The notes: generated by a model from the sequence alone, not told the origin. DNA of 44,842 bases from an uncultured Ruminococcus sp. (GCA_902776975.1 CACYSI010000036.1:1-44842); one strand, 5' to 3'. Shown: positions 24,265-32,458, numbered from the stretch's first letter. Made by a program: numbers and translations.

Positions 24265-25000
24265 TATATCCTTCCTTATAACTGCCGTAGATGCTCTTCA
24301 TCTCAGCGGTGAAGCCGTTTTCATCCTCGATGATGAGTGCGGGCAGTACATCCATATAGCCCTGTTTAGCTCCGCGCTTAGCCTCGCACAAAAACAGCTT
24401 AGGTGCTTTATCCGCTCTGCCCTGTACAAAGCGCAGCCGCTTAGGCTCGAGATCATGAGCGCGCATACACTCGAGCACATCGGTGAGTCTCTCGGGGCGC
24501 TGACAAACGGCGAACCTGCCGCCGTAACGCAGCAGCCACTTTGCCGCCTCGCATATATCGTCGAGCGTACATTCGCTCTCGTGACGGGCTGTCATTTTAG
24601 CTTTGTCGGGATTAGTCAGACCCGATCCGGGGAGCTTATACGGCGGGTTGCATACTACCAGATCGCTCTCGCCCGCGGGCAGGATGCTTTTTATATCGCG
24701 CAGGTCGGCGAGGATCGGGTTTATAAGAGCAGCGCGGGCTACGCTGTTCTCTCTGTTCAGCTCTATGCTGTTTTTCAGCAGCTCCAGAGCCTCGGGCTGT
24801 ATCTCGACGGCGTGTATATGAGCGGGGGATACTTCCCGTATCATCAGCAGAGGGATGGTGCCGCAGCCTGTGCCCAGCTCGACTATACGCTCGCCGTTTT
24901 TCGCGGCGGCAAAATTCGCCAGCAGTATAGTATCGGTAGTAAAATGATGAGCGTCGCTGACATATATACCGACGCCCTTGCCTAACGGCTCGATACGCAT
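24257..25000 (-). CDS. tRNA1(Val) adenine-N6 methyltransferase-like (TrmN6/YfiC family)
   Basis: A 247-residue Class I SAM methyltransferase. The SAM motif is VELGTGCGTIPLLM (about residues 38-51), and the N6-adenine motif IV is VCNPPYK. Upstream it has the family's HHFTTDTILLANF segment. The expected reaction is methylation of A37 in tRNA1(Val) or a similar tRNA; family members in Firmicutes are usually found beside rsmI, as here. Starts after a strong RBS (AAGGAGG). Confidence 0.85.
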   Translation of the reverse strand: MRIEPLGKGVGIYVSDAHHFTTDTILLANFAAAKNGERIVELGTGCGTIPLLMIREVSPAHIHAVEIQPEALELLKNSIELNRENSVARAALINPILADLRDIKSILPAGESDLVVCNPPYKLPGSGLTNPDKAKMTARHESECTLDDICEAAKWLLRYGGRFAVCQRPERLTDVLECMRAHDLEPKRLRFVQGRADKAPKLFLCEAKRGAKQGYMDVLPALIIEDENGFTAEMKSIYGSYKEGYNG

Positions 25001-25022
25001 AGTATCCCTCCTTTTTAAAACT

Positions 25023-25051
25023 ATTATATCACAGCGGTTTGTATATGTAAA
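25023..25051 (-). promoter_or_regulatory. Promoter of the trmN6-rsmI-folC operon
   Basis: On the minus strand TTTACA (complement of 25046-25051), 17-bp spacer, TATAAT (complement of 25023-25028), about 23 bp before the ATG. The spacer also forms part of a CGGTTT...AAACCG dyad. Confidence 0.7.
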
Positions 25052-25062
25052 CCGATCGAGTT

Positions 25063-26046
25063 CTAAAGCAAGCCTATAAGGCTCTCTGCCGAGAACAGGG
25101 GATCGTACTTGAACTCATCATACAGACGCTCGGTGTTCTCGTAGCTCTGCTCAAACTCTTTGGAGTATATCTGTGCCGCCTTATCGGCGCTAAGAGAGTA
25201 TCTGTCGGCTATAGCCGCCGTAACCATCAGAGAACAAACCGTCATGGCGATATTCGACAGCACATCGGCGGTGTCTATCGCGTTGAGGTATAACCTATAC
25301 AGCCAATACAGTGCAAGGCGAGTGTACTCAGCCTCATGCGCTGAAAAGTCGGGCTTATCGACGGCGCTGTTGAGTACCATCTCCCGATGCATAGGGTCGA
25401 TATACTCAAGCTTTGAGTAAAGCTCAAATATATATTTGCAGTCGGAGGCCTTTTCGACAGCGGCGGAGCGCTCTCCCGTAAGCTGATTTTGGATATCGGT
25501 GTTGTACCGTATCAGTTCAGTCAGCCTGTCTTTAAGAGGGAGATCGGAGCTTAGTATATCGGCGCTGTGTTTTCTCGCCCTCAGCAGAAATGTCATTAGC
25601 TCGGGGCTGTAATCGTCACATACATCTGCGTCGGTAAGATCGAAGCTGTCGTAGGCGTTGTCCGCCTCGGTTATCAGCCTTGCCGCCTCGGGGCAGGCAA
25701 GGGCGAGAGAGCGCTCGCAAAAAACGGTGTAATCCATACTGAGCCTCGGAAAACGCGCGCAGGTTACGCAGAGGTACTCTTCGCCCAACTCCCTGTAGAT
25801 ATCGCACAGCTTATCCTCGCCCCAGAAGGGACACTTCTGTCCATCTTTGAGGCGGAACACACGGTCGCCGTCCGCATCCGTGTATATCGCCGCGCGCAGC
25901 TTATCGCCTATCTCGCCCTGTACGGTGTTATAGCGACTCTCGGTATCGCTGTTGATCACGACGTCCCAGCCCTGACAGCAGCTGTCGGGACAGTCGGCGG
26001 CGATACAGCGAAATTCTTTATAATATGAAGGGTAAAAATCTTTCAT
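25063..26046 (-). CDS. FliB-family (flagellin lysine-N-methylase-like) protein
   Basis: A 327-residue protein with the Cys-rich N-terminus of FliB/YkgJ-type proteins: CIAADCPDSCCQGWDV (residues 14-29), CPFWGEDKLCDIY and CVTCARFPRL (up to about residue 103). The rest is helical. FliB methylates flagellin lysines in Salmonella, and its Cys cluster probably holds metal or an Fe-S cluster. No flagellin or flagellar gene lies in the window, so the substrate here may be another surface protein; this is inference. RBS AGGAG. Its own promoter lies at 26076-26104. Confidence 0.75.
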   Translation of the reverse strand: MKDFYPSYYKEFRCIAADCPDSCCQGWDVVINSDTESRYNTVQGEIGDKLRAAIYTDADGDRVFRLKDGQKCPFWGEDKLCDIYRELGEEYLCVTCARFPRLSMDYTVFCERSLALACPEAARLITEADNAYDSFDLTDADVCDDYSPELMTFLLRARKHSADILSSDLPLKDRLTELIRYNTDIQNQLTGERSAAVEKASDCKYIFELYSKLEYIDPMHREMVLNSAVDKPDFSAHEAEYTRLALYWLYRLYLNAIDTADVLSNIAMTVCSLMVTAAIADRYSLSADKAAQIYSKEFEQSYENTERLYDEFKYDPLFSAESLIGLL

Positions 26047-26075
26047 TATATACTCCTGATTGATTGTCTTAATAG

Positions 26076-26104
26076 ATTATCCGTCAAAATTTATGTAAAG
26101 TCAA
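26076..26104 (-). promoter_or_regulatory. Promoter of the FliB-family gene
   Basis: On the minus strand TTGACT (complement of 26099-26104), 17-bp spacer, GATAAT (complement of 26076-26081), 30 bp before the ATG. Confidence 0.6.
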
Positions 26105-26113
26105 CAAAAACTA

Positions 26114-26141
26114 TTGCATTTTCAGACAAAAGTGATATAAT
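26114..26141 (+). promoter_or_regulatory. Promoter of the glycine riboswitch transcript
   Basis: TTGCAT (26114-26119), 16-bp spacer, TATAAT (26136-26141), about 95 bp before the aptamer core. Confidence 0.6.
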
Positions 26142-26235
26142 ATAATTCGTTAAAAGAATATGTGTCGGTAGAAGCATACAGAAAACCGCCTGTTCATATC
26201 AATGATACAGGATAGTTGACCGTATGCGGACGGCA

Positions 26236-26344
26236 CTCCGGAGAATTCTGTTGCCGCAAGGCGGTGAACGGATGCCGAAGGTGCAAGCGCTGATCGCGTG
26301 TATACGGTCGGATCAGCGTAAATCTCTCAGGCAAAAGGACGGAG
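26236..26344 (+). promoter_or_regulatory. Glycine riboswitch aptamer
   Basis: The conserved core segments are present: CCGAAGGTGCAAGC (26275-26288) and CTCTCAGGCAAAAGGAC (26324-26340), closed by CTCCG (26236-26240) pairing with CGGAG (26340-26344). Only one canonical aptamer is seen. The preceding 26173-26226 segment forms a long stem (GCATAC...GTATGC) that may be the accessory helix of singleton glycine riboswitches. It precedes an intrinsic terminator and an AGCS symporter gene, so glycine probably controls transcription readthrough. Confidence 0.92.
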
Positions 26345-26377
26345 GCACAGCGTAGGGTAACTTACGCGCTTTGTCTG

Positions 26378-26409
26378 AGAGTCGTTTTAAACGGCTCTTT
26401 TGTTTTTTG
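26378..26409 (+). terminator. Riboswitch-controlled terminator
   Basis: AGAGTCGTT (26378-26386) pairs with AACGGCTCT (26390-26398, one G-U), followed by a T-rich run (TTTTGTTTTTTG). It lies between the aptamer and the symporter gene. Confidence 0.8.
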
Positions 26410-26489
26410 AGCATATTTTATCAGAGAGGAGCAGACACGCGTGTCATGCCTCTCGCTGACAACAGGAAATAAATTCAGGAGGTATAAAA

Positions 26490-28016
26490 ATGTGGGATAA
26501 CATCCTCTCGGGCATTGAGAAAGTCAACGACGCGATAAACGGCGTGGTTTGGGGCTGGCCCGTGATCATACTGATCCTCGGTACGGGTCTGCTGCTGAGT
26601 ATACGCACGGGCTTTTTACAGGTAAGACGCTTCGGCGAGTCGCTCAACACCACCATCGTGCCTACGCTCAAGAGCCTCGGCAAAAAGAAGCAGAAGGACG
26701 GCAGAGTCAAGTCTATATCTCAGTTTGAGGCTTTTTCTACCGCGATATCGGGTACGGTAGGTACGGGCAATATCGTAGGCGTAGTAGCGGCTATACTCAC
26801 AGGCGGCCCCGGCGCGGTGTTCTGGATGTGGATATCCGCGTTCTTCGGCATGGTCACCAACTATGCTGAGAACGTGCTGGGTCTGTACTTCAGAAAGAAG
26901 GATAAGGACGGCAATCTCTCGGGCGGCGCTTTCTATTATATCGCTTACGGCTTGAAGTGGAAGTGGCTGGCGTATATTTCGGCGCTGTTCTGTATGCTTG
27001 CAGCTATAGGTATGAGCGGTGTGCAGACAAACAAGATATCCGGCACGCTTGCAGAGGCGTTTGAGAGAGCTACGGGTATCGGCGGAAACACCGAGACAGT
27101 CAAGTTGATAATCGGCTGTGTAGTAGCGGTGATCGCCGCCATCATCATCATCGGCGGCATCAAGCGTATCGGTAAGGTAGCGTCTATGCTCGTACCGTTT
27201 ATGTCGCTGTTGTTCATCATCCTCGCGCTTATAGCTATAGGTACTCACTACTATAATATCCCTCAGGCCTTCGGCTTGATCTTTTCAAAGGCGTTCAGCT
27301 TTAATGCGGTAGGCGGCGGTATACTGGGTTATACCTTCGCTACGGTCATCAAGAAGGGTATGGCGCGCGGCGTGTTCTCTAACGAGGCGGGCTTGGGCTC
27401 ATCTGTTATCGCTCACTCGGCGTCAGAGACCCGCGAGCCTGTTAAGCAGGGCTTATGGGGCGTGTTTGAGGTATTCTTTGACACCTTCATCATCTGCACT
27501 TTAACTGCGCTGATGTTCCTGACTACTTATGATCTCGGTACCTTGAACGCGGATATGGAGGACAGCGTCATGTCCATGACTATGTTCTCTAACAACTTCG
27601 GCGGCTTCGGTACGGCTACCTTCTCTATCATCCTGCCGCTGTTCGCTTTTACTACCATCATAGCGTGGTCGTACTACGGCGAGAAGGCTGTCGAGTTCTT
27701 TTTCGGCTGGGTGAAGAGCGAGAAGGCTCGTAAGATCATAGTAGTCATCTTCAAGGTACTTTATGTGCTGCTGATAGCTGTATCGGCTACCATACACAGC
27801 GGTCTTGTCTGGGCTATCGACGATACCTTCAACGGACTTATGGCTGTGCCCAACCTGATATGTCTGATAGCCCTCAGCGGTCTTGTGGCTAAGATCACCA
27901 AGAACTACTTTGACCGCAAAAAGGGTATCGACGTAGAGCCGATGCTCAGCGCTTATCCCGATATGAACGAAGAGTTCAAGCAGGATATCATGACCGATAA
28001 CGAAGAGATGAAATAA
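26490..28016 (+). CDS. AGCS-family sodium:amino-acid symporter, probable glycine/alanine importer
   Basis: A 508-residue integral membrane protein of the alanine/glycine:cation symporter family with about 11 hydrophobic segments. Signatures: QFEAFSTAISGTVGTGNIVGV, the family's N-terminal block with the GTGNI motif, then GGPGAVFWMW, FFGMVTNYAENVLG and the GMARGVFSNEAGLGSS motif. The upstream glycine riboswitch makes glycine the likely regulated substrate. ATG follows AGGAGG by 7 bp. It is a single-gene unit closed by a hairpin at 28038-28078. Confidence 0.92.
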   Translation: MWDNILSGIEKVNDAINGVVWGWPVIILILGTGLLLSIRTGFLQVRRFGESLNTTIVPTLKSLGKKKQKDGRVKSISQFEAFSTAISGTVGTGNIVGVVAAILTGGPGAVFWMWISAFFGMVTNYAENVLGLYFRKKDKDGNLSGGAFYYIAYGLKWKWLAYISALFCMLAAIGMSGVQTNKISGTLAEAFERATGIGGNTETVKLIIGCVVAVIAAIIIIGGIKRIGKVASMLVPFMSLLFIILALIAIGTHYYNIPQAFGLIFSKAFSFNAVGGGILGYTFATVIKKGMARGVFSNEAGLGSSVIAHSASETREPVKQGLWGVFEVFFDTFIICTLTALMFLTTYDLGTLNADMEDSVMSMTMFSNNFGGFGTATFSIILPLFAFTTIIAWSYYGEKAVEFFFGWVKSEKARKIIVVIFKVLYVLLIAVSATIHSGLVWAIDDTFNGLMAVPNLICLIALSGLVAKITKNYFDRKKGIDVEPMLSAYPDMNEEFKQDIMTDNEEMK

Positions 28017-28037
28017 CCTCACAGGTATATATAAACT

Positions 28038-28078
28038 AACAGACAGAGCCGCGACGTTATATCGCGGTTCTGTCTGTT
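28038..28078. terminator. Long hairpin between convergent genes
   Basis: AACAGACAG...CTGTCTGTT with a central AGCCGCGA/TCGCGGTT stem makes about 17 pairs (one G-U). The T run after it is short on the plus strand (TTTATG), so termination may be moderate. Confidence 0.6.
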
Positions 28079-28106
28079 TATGCGTTGTTACAGTCGGATT
28101 TGATCA

Positions 28107-28601
28107 TTATCTGAGATCAAGACTGTCAAGATAAGAGTTCAAAAACCGCTGAGCGAGGCTGTCGGGGCGGATATTAGCTCTTGCTTCTTCAAAGGTGAAC
28201 CACTCAGCCTCGTCTACCTCGCGGTTGAGCGTGTACTCCGGGGAGCCGTCTATATGACAGGTAAAGTTGAGCATGAGGGTATTGCTGCGCTCAAAGTACT
28301 CTGAGCGGTTATATACTATCCTGCCGGCGTTGAGTCCGGTCTCTTCGCCCAGCTCCCTGGCTACCGCGCTCTCGGCGCTCTCGCCCTTATTGACATAGCC
28401 TGCTACTAAGATATAGCTGTCGCGGCCGTATTGCTTTATCAGCAGGATTCTTCGGCTGACATCGTCTACGGTGATTATGCTGACGGCTACATTGTACTTG
28501 GGAAAGCGGTACTCACCGCAGTGCTCGCAGTAGGGGATGATCCCCTCGCCTTCAAGATATCTTTCGGCGAGCTTTGCGCCGCATTCTTCACAATAACTCA
28601 T
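28107..28601 (-). CDS. Nudix hydrolase with N-terminal zinc ribbon
   Basis: A 164-residue protein: a four-Cys zinc ribbon (YCEECGAKL and YCEHCGEYRFP, residues 3-31) followed by a Nudix fold. The Nudix box reads GYVNKGESAESAVARELGEE plus TGL, matching GX5EX7REUXEEXGU with all catalytic Glu residues. The ribbon-plus-Nudix layout is that of NudC-type NAD pyrophosphatases, but the NudC-specific SQPWPFPxS motif is absent, so the substrate is open. ATG 28601 follows an AGAGGG RBS and places the ribbon at the N-terminus; a start 18 codons further upstream is less likely. Confidence 0.85.
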   Translation of the reverse strand: MSYCEECGAKLAERYLEGEGIIPYCEHCGEYRFPKYNVAVSIITVDDVSRRILLIKQYGRDSYILVAGYVNKGESAESAVARELGEETGLNAGRIVYNRSEYFERSNTLMLNFTCHIDGSPEYTLNREVDEAEWFTFEEARANIRPDSLAQRFLNSYLDSLDLR

Positions 28602-28626
28602 GCTATCCCTCTTTTCGATATAATCA

Positions 28627-28655
28627 ATTCTATCACGGAGGCCGTGTTTTTGCAA
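28627..28655 (-). promoter_or_regulatory. Promoter of the Nudix gene
   Basis: On the minus strand TTGCAA (28650-28655), 17-bp spacer, TAGAAT (complement of 28627-28632), about 25 bp before the ATG. Confidence 0.55.
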
Positions 28656-28662
28656 ATTTTGA

Positions 28663-28691
28663 TTGCAAATCCTACTGATATAAGTTAAAAT
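28663..28691 (+). promoter_or_regulatory. Promoter of the flavin reductase gene
   Basis: TTGCAA (28663-28668), 17-bp spacer, TAAAAT (28686-28691), 29 bp before the ATG. It is back to back with the Nudix promoter, and the boxes match those of the second dockerin gene. Confidence 0.65.
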
Positions 28692-28720
28692 ATCTGTAGC
28701 TTTGTTAACGGAGGTTTACT

Positions 28721-29197
28721 ATGGATTTTACAGTCGACATTTTCAGTAAGTTGGATAAGGAGTGGGCGCTTCTGGCGGCGGGCAGCCCGGAGGATCACAA
28801 CGCCATGACCGTCAGCTGGGGCGGTATGGGTACTTTGTGGGGCAAGCCCGTGGTGACCGTATATGTGCGTCCCAACCGCCACACCTACGGCTATATGGAG
28901 CGTGAAGAATACTTTACGCTTAGCTTTTATCCCGAACAGTACCGCAAGGCGCTGTCTGTGATGGGCTCAAAGTCGGGCAGAGATTGCGACAAGGACGCTG
29001 AGGCGGGGCTGACTGCAGTCAAGGCAGGCGAGAGCATAGGCTACAAAGAGGCGGAAGTCACTCTCGTTTGCCGAAAGCTGTATCACAGCGATCTTGAAGC
29101 AGATAAGATCCCTCAGGAGATCATAGATTATTGCTATGGTTCTGATCCGATACACCGTATGTATATCGGCGAGGTAGTCGATATAATCCGCAGATAA
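28721..29197 (+). CDS. Flavin reductase / flavoredoxin-like FMN-binding protein
   Basis: A 158-residue split-barrel flavoprotein of the flavin-reductase-like family. Diagnostic pieces: AGSPEDHNAMTVSWGGMGTLW (N-terminal FMN-contact strand), VYVRPNRHTYGYM, FTLSFYPEQYRKAL and the C-terminal IGEVVDI. The family binds FMN and transfers electrons or reduces flavins. The AMTVSWGG and RPNRHT motifs are those of the anaerobic group. RBS GGAGG. Nothing nearby points to a dedicated partner. Confidence 0.85.
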   Translation: MDFTVDIFSKLDKEWALLAAGSPEDHNAMTVSWGGMGTLWGKPVVTVYVRPNRHTYGYMEREEYFTLSFYPEQYRKALSVMGSKSGRDCDKDAEAGLTAVKAGESIGYKEAEVTLVCRKLYHSDLEADKIPQEIIDYCYGSDPIHRMYIGEVVDIIRR

Positions 29198-29207
29198 ACG
29201 ATCAGAT

Positions 29208-29237
29208 AAAGGAGCCGTGAGAGCGGCTTCTTTTTCG
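29208..29237 (+). terminator. Terminator after the flavin reductase gene
   Basis: AGCCG and CGGCT pair around a 6-nt loop, flanked by an A-rich side and TTCTTTTTC. Confidence 0.75.
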
Positions 29238-29427
29238 TTTTTATAAGCATGACACGTGGATATCACTACGCAGATTTGACGATGCATAGTGCGAATTTAT
29301 ATACAATATGACTGAAAAACGGCTCAGCGAAGCGAAAAAACAGCGGATTTTCAGCGTTAAAATCACTAAAAATCGTTTAAAATTATAGAAATATTAGCCA
29401 AACTTTTACATTTTATTTCATTAAATG

Positions 29428-29456
29428 TAGACAAAATCCGCTTTATATGTTACAAT
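29428..29456 (+). promoter_or_regulatory. Promoter of the YbeY-like gene
   Basis: TAGACA (29428-29433), 17-bp spacer, TACAAT (29451-29456), 32 bp before the ATG. Confidence 0.55.
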
Positions 29457-29487
29457 CACTGTACCAAATAAGCAAGGAGGCGATAGT

Positions 29488-29952
29488 ATGGCAAGTAATC
29501 TGAAAGTGATTATTGATAACTCGCAGTCGAAGTTTAAGATCCCATCGGGCACGCGAATGCTTGTAAGACGGAGCTGTCATGCCACCTTACAATACGAGAA
29601 CTATGACAGCCGTACTGAAATAAACGTTGTATTCGCGGACAACGATCTCCTGCGCGAGTTTGAACACCTGAGGGTCAGCAACTTTGAGGCTCGTGAGCTT
29701 ATCGCGATCCCCTCACAGGGAGAAGGCGACAGCCTCGGTAAGATCATCATCTCGGTCGAGCGTATCATTGAACTCACCAAGGTTTATAATCGGCCTTTTG
29801 AGATGGGCATCGTGTTTGCTTCCGTACACGGCGTGCTCAATCTGCTGGGTCAGTATTATACCGACCAGCGCTCAAAGGACTCTTTGATGATGAAGGAAGC
29901 AGGGGTAATGAACGATCTGGGTTATTCTCCGCTCGCGGACTATACGGTCTGA
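29488..29952 (+). CDS. YbeY-like protein with a degenerate metal site
   Basis: A 154-residue protein with the strand and helix order of the YbeY rRNA-processing metalloprotein: EINVVFADNDLLREF (as EINVVLVDDEEIRELN), LGKIIISVERI (as LGDIVISVERA) and VHGVLNLLGQYYTD near the C-terminus. YbeY binds zinc through HGxLHLxGYDH. Here the three ligand positions, about residues 114, 118 and 124, are His, Asn and Tyr, so two of three ligands are lost. The STDVLSFP segment is also replaced (RELIAIP). It therefore cannot act as a normal YbeY. It is monocistronic with its own promoter and terminator, whereas ybeY normally sits beside phoH, era or a diacylglycerol kinase gene. The homology call rests on motif order. 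RBS AAGGAGG. Confidence 0.6.
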   Translation: MASNLKVIIDNSQSKFKIPSGTRMLVRRSCHATLQYENYDSRTEINVVFADNDLLREFEHLRVSNFEARELIAIPSQGEGDSLGKIIISVERIIELTKVYNRPFEMGIVFASVHGVLNLLGQYYTDQRSKDSLMMKEAGVMNDLGYSPLADYTV

Positions 29953-29975
29953 TCCAATAATGAATATCGACAGTT

Positions 29976-30006
29976 AAACGCCTGCGTCAGCGGGCGTTTC
30001 TGTTTA
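29976..30006 (+). terminator. Terminator after the YbeY-like gene
   Basis: AAACGCC(T)GC and GC(G)GGCGTTT pair around GTCA, followed by CTGTTTA. Confidence 0.65.
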
Positions 30007-30058
30007 TGCTTTACTATCATCACTCAATACGTAAGCTATCATAAGTTTGAGCTTTTGG

Positions 30059-30087
30059 TTGCGTATGTGCGGGATTTGGTATATAAT
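30059..30087 (+). promoter_or_regulatory. Promoter of the nitroreductase gene
   Basis: TTGCGT (30059-30064), 17-bp spacer, TATAAT (30082-30087), 32 bp before the ATG. Confidence 0.6.
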
Positions 30088-30119
30088 GATCGATATGAGA
30101 TCATAAGGGAGGTTACAGC

Positions 30120-30809
30120 ATGGATCAAATTGTTGAACAGGTCGAGCAGATGACTGACCTTGAGGCGATAACTCTGCGCCACTCGGTAAGAGTGTATAAG
30201 AGAGTACGCATAGAGCAGGAGAAGATAGATGTCATAAGGGACGAGATAGACAGGCTCAACGAAAAATATCATCTTCATATACAATTCATCTCTAAGGCGG
30301 GAGACGTATTCAGCGGCTTACCCTCTATGCTGGCGGGGTGGAAGAACGTGTCGAGCTATATAGCGCTGGTAGGCAGAAAGCGCGATAAGCTCGACGAGCT
30401 GTGCGGCTACTGCGGCGAGCGTCTGGTACTGCTGGCTCAAAAGCTCGACCTCAATACCTGCTGGGCGGGTATGTTCAAGCGTAAGGAGGTCAAGGCTGAG
30501 ATAGGCGATAATGAGCGTCTGGTGCTGGTGATAGCGATAGGCTACGGTGTTACCGAGGGCAGCTCGCGCAAGTCTAAGCCCGTGGAGTTTGTCACCGATG
30601 TGCGGGAGGACGATATGCCCGAGTGGTTCCGCTGCGGCGTTACCGCGGCTCTGCTCGCTCCCACAGCTATGAATCAGCAAAAGTTCATCTTCTCGCTTGA
30701 CGGGGATAAACCGACTGTGAGGACAAGCGCCAACGGCCCCTTTGTTAGGGTCGACCTCGGCATAGTCAAGTATCATTTTGAGGCTGTGACAGGTAAAAAG
30801 GTATATTAG
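30120..30809 (+). CDS. Nitroreductase-family protein (TM1586 type)
   Basis: A 229-residue protein of the nitroreductase superfamily, TM1586-like branch. It begins with a helix then TLRHSVRVYKRVRI (the RHSVR FMN-binding start of the family), followed by a region in which two half-length nitroreductase folds are fused. Later motifs are GERLVLLAQKLDLNTCWAGMF, VLVIAIGYGVTEG, and APTAMNQQKFIF near the C-terminus. These enzymes bind FMN and use NAD(P)H; the substrate is unknown. It stands alone. RBS GGGAGG. Confidence 0.85.
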   Translation: MDQIVEQVEQMTDLEAITLRHSVRVYKRVRIEQEKIDVIRDEIDRLNEKYHLHIQFISKAGDVFSGLPSMLAGWKNVSSYIALVGRKRDKLDELCGYCGERLVLLAQKLDLNTCWAGMFKRKEVKAEIGDNERLVLVIAIGYGVTEGSSRKSKPVEFVTDVREDDMPEWFRCGVTAALLAPTAMNQQKFIFSLDGDKPTVRTSANGPFVRVDLGIVKYHFEAVTGKKVY

Positions 30810-30843
30810 TCTTTCAAAAAAACGAAGAACAGTTAAAAGATAA

Positions 30844-30872
30844 GGGCTGATGTGTATGTTACACATCAGCCC
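30844..30872. terminator. Bidirectional terminator, nitroreductase and esterase genes
   Basis: A 12-bp perfect stem (GGGCTGATGTGT with ACACATCAGCCC) around ATGTT. T-rich tails follow on both strands (TGTTATCGTT and TTATCTTTT). Confidence 0.8.
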
Positions 30873-30903
30873 TGTTATCGTTACAGATCGTTTAATCCGA
30901 GCA

Positions 30904-32370
30904 TCAAAGATCGAGACAGTAGCACAGCATATCCGGGAAGTACAGCGCCCAGAAAGCCTCGCTGTGGGTAGCGTTGGCGTCTGTCACGGTAGTCATCTTG
31001 TCGGTGGGATAGCCGTGGTTCTTCATCCAGCCCTCCATAGCGGTGGCGTTAGTATACAGAGCCTGCTCGAGAGCGTCGGCGGTGCTGTTGCCGCAGAAGA
31101 AGTATATGCGAGGCGTCTTGCCCGAGAAGTCCTTAGCGCTTAGGTAAGTATCCCATACAGCCTTGTCATAGAGGATGAAGGCGGGGGAGAGAGCGCCGAT
31201 GTAGCTGAACTTATCCATGTTCTCCATGCCGATATAGAACGCCTCGATACCGCCCGAGGATGAGCCCGCGATACCGCGGATCGAATTTGTGTTATAGTTT
31301 GACTCAACATAGGGGATCACCTTGTCGGTGACGAAATCGGAGAACACCTTTCCGCCGCCGTTCTCAAAAGTGGCGTCGCCTCCGGCGGCTGAAGATATCT
31401 TGCCGAGGTTAGGGGTCAGCTCGTGGTTGCGTCGAGCCTCGGTGTTGCCGCAGGCTATGCCGACGACAATAACGCCGTCGCCGCCGTTCTGCATCAGCGA
31501 GAGCACGCTTTCGTCGCACTCCCACTCGTAACCCGAGAGGGTGGTCGCCTGACCGAAGAGGTTTTGACCGTCGCACATGTACAGCACAGAGTATTTCTTG
31601 GTCTTATCCGAGGGATCGTAGCCCGCGGGCGTCCAGATGTAGATGTTCTTTTTGTATCCGTCGGGATAGTCCATGCTTACGGTCGTGATCTTGCCCTCGT
31701 TGTCCTGACCGTAGGGGTACAGACCCGCCATGAGATTCTTGTTCAGCTTCTCCTGGATGAAGTAGCCTGAGCTCGCCTTTGTGAGCGGCAGATCGTGCGT
31801 CTGGGTACTGCCGTTGGTGAATATAACGCGATCGTACTTGGTGACGTCGGCTGTGACAGAGTATACCTGCTCGCCGTAGTCGTTGGTGACGGGGTTTGTA
31901 AGCTGGGTGCCCGGCCAGGCTTTGACGGGAGTACCCGTAGAGTGATCGAAGATATATGCGTAAACTTTTGTCCACTTTTTGTTGTTGCTGAAATGGACTG
32001 TGATGTTGTTTTTGACCTTAGTCACGGTATCCTCCGGTTCTGTGGCAGCCTGAGTGGGCTGTTCGGTTGGCAGCATATCCTCAACAGGGAAGCGTGAGAT
32101 CAGGTTGAGGTCGTAACGCTGTATCAGTGTAGCGTCTACGATAGACAGCTCGTCTTCGCCGGATACCAGCGCTCTTTCGATTGAGGCTTCGTCCAGTTGC
32201 ATCAGACCCAGCAGATGGCGCTGGATGCAGGTAGCGTCGATGATGTTGACTTCATCGTCGCCGTCGGTGTCGCCGTACAACACTACCTTTGCGTTCGTTA
32301 CCGCTGTGACAGCGCACAGCGAGAGTATGAGCGCGGCGGATAGGATAAGAGATATAATACGCTTTTTCAT
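30904..32370 (-). CDS. Secreted esterase with N-terminal dockerin and CBM26-like module (downstream copy)
   Basis: A 488-residue secreted protein. Signal peptide (about 1-27), then a dockerin immediately (about 31-98; loops DTDGDDEVNIIDA and a degenerate SGEDELSIVDA, each followed by QRH or QRY), a TEQPTQAATEP linker, a CBM26-like module (about 118-195; WPGTQL, FTNGSTQTHDLPL), and an alpha/beta-hydrolase of the putative-esterase (PF00756) family (about 225-488). The nucleophile is in GSSSGG, the catalytic His in ATHSEAFW; SVLYMCDGQNLFG and GALSPAF are family blocks. PF00756 enzymes include CE1 acetyl and feruloyl esterases. Combining a dockerin and an alpha-glucan-binding-like module with an esterase suggests removal of acyl groups from starch or hemicellulose; the substrate is unproven. 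RBS CAGGTG. Confidence 0.8.
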   Translation of the reverse strand: MKKRIISLILSAALILSLCAVTAVTNAKVVLYGDTDGDDEVNIIDATCIQRHLLGLMQLDEASIERALVSGEDELSIVDATLIQRYDLNLISRFPVEDMLPTEQPTQAATEPEDTVTKVKNNITVHFSNNKKWTKVYAYIFDHSTGTPVKAWPGTQLTNPVTNDYGEQVYSVTADVTKYDRVIFTNGSTQTHDLPLTKASSGYFIQEKLNKNLMAGLYPYGQDNEGKITTVSMDYPDGYKKNIYIWTPAGYDPSDKTKKYSVLYMCDGQNLFGQATTLSGYEWECDESVLSLMQNGGDGVIVVGIACGNTEARRNHELTPNLGKISSAAGGDATFENGGGKVFSDFVTDKVIPYVESNYNTNSIRGIAGSSSGGIEAFYIGMENMDKFSYIGALSPAFILYDKAVWDTYLSAKDFSGKTPRIYFFCGNSTADALEQALYTNATAMEGWMKNHGYPTDKMTTVTDANATHSEAFWALYFPDMLCYCLDL

Positions 32371-32458
32371 TTTTACACCTGCTTATTTAGTTTTTACTAT
32401 AATACTGTATCCACACAGTAACGGTTTACAGATAGGTAAAGACACTCATCGGTGAGAA

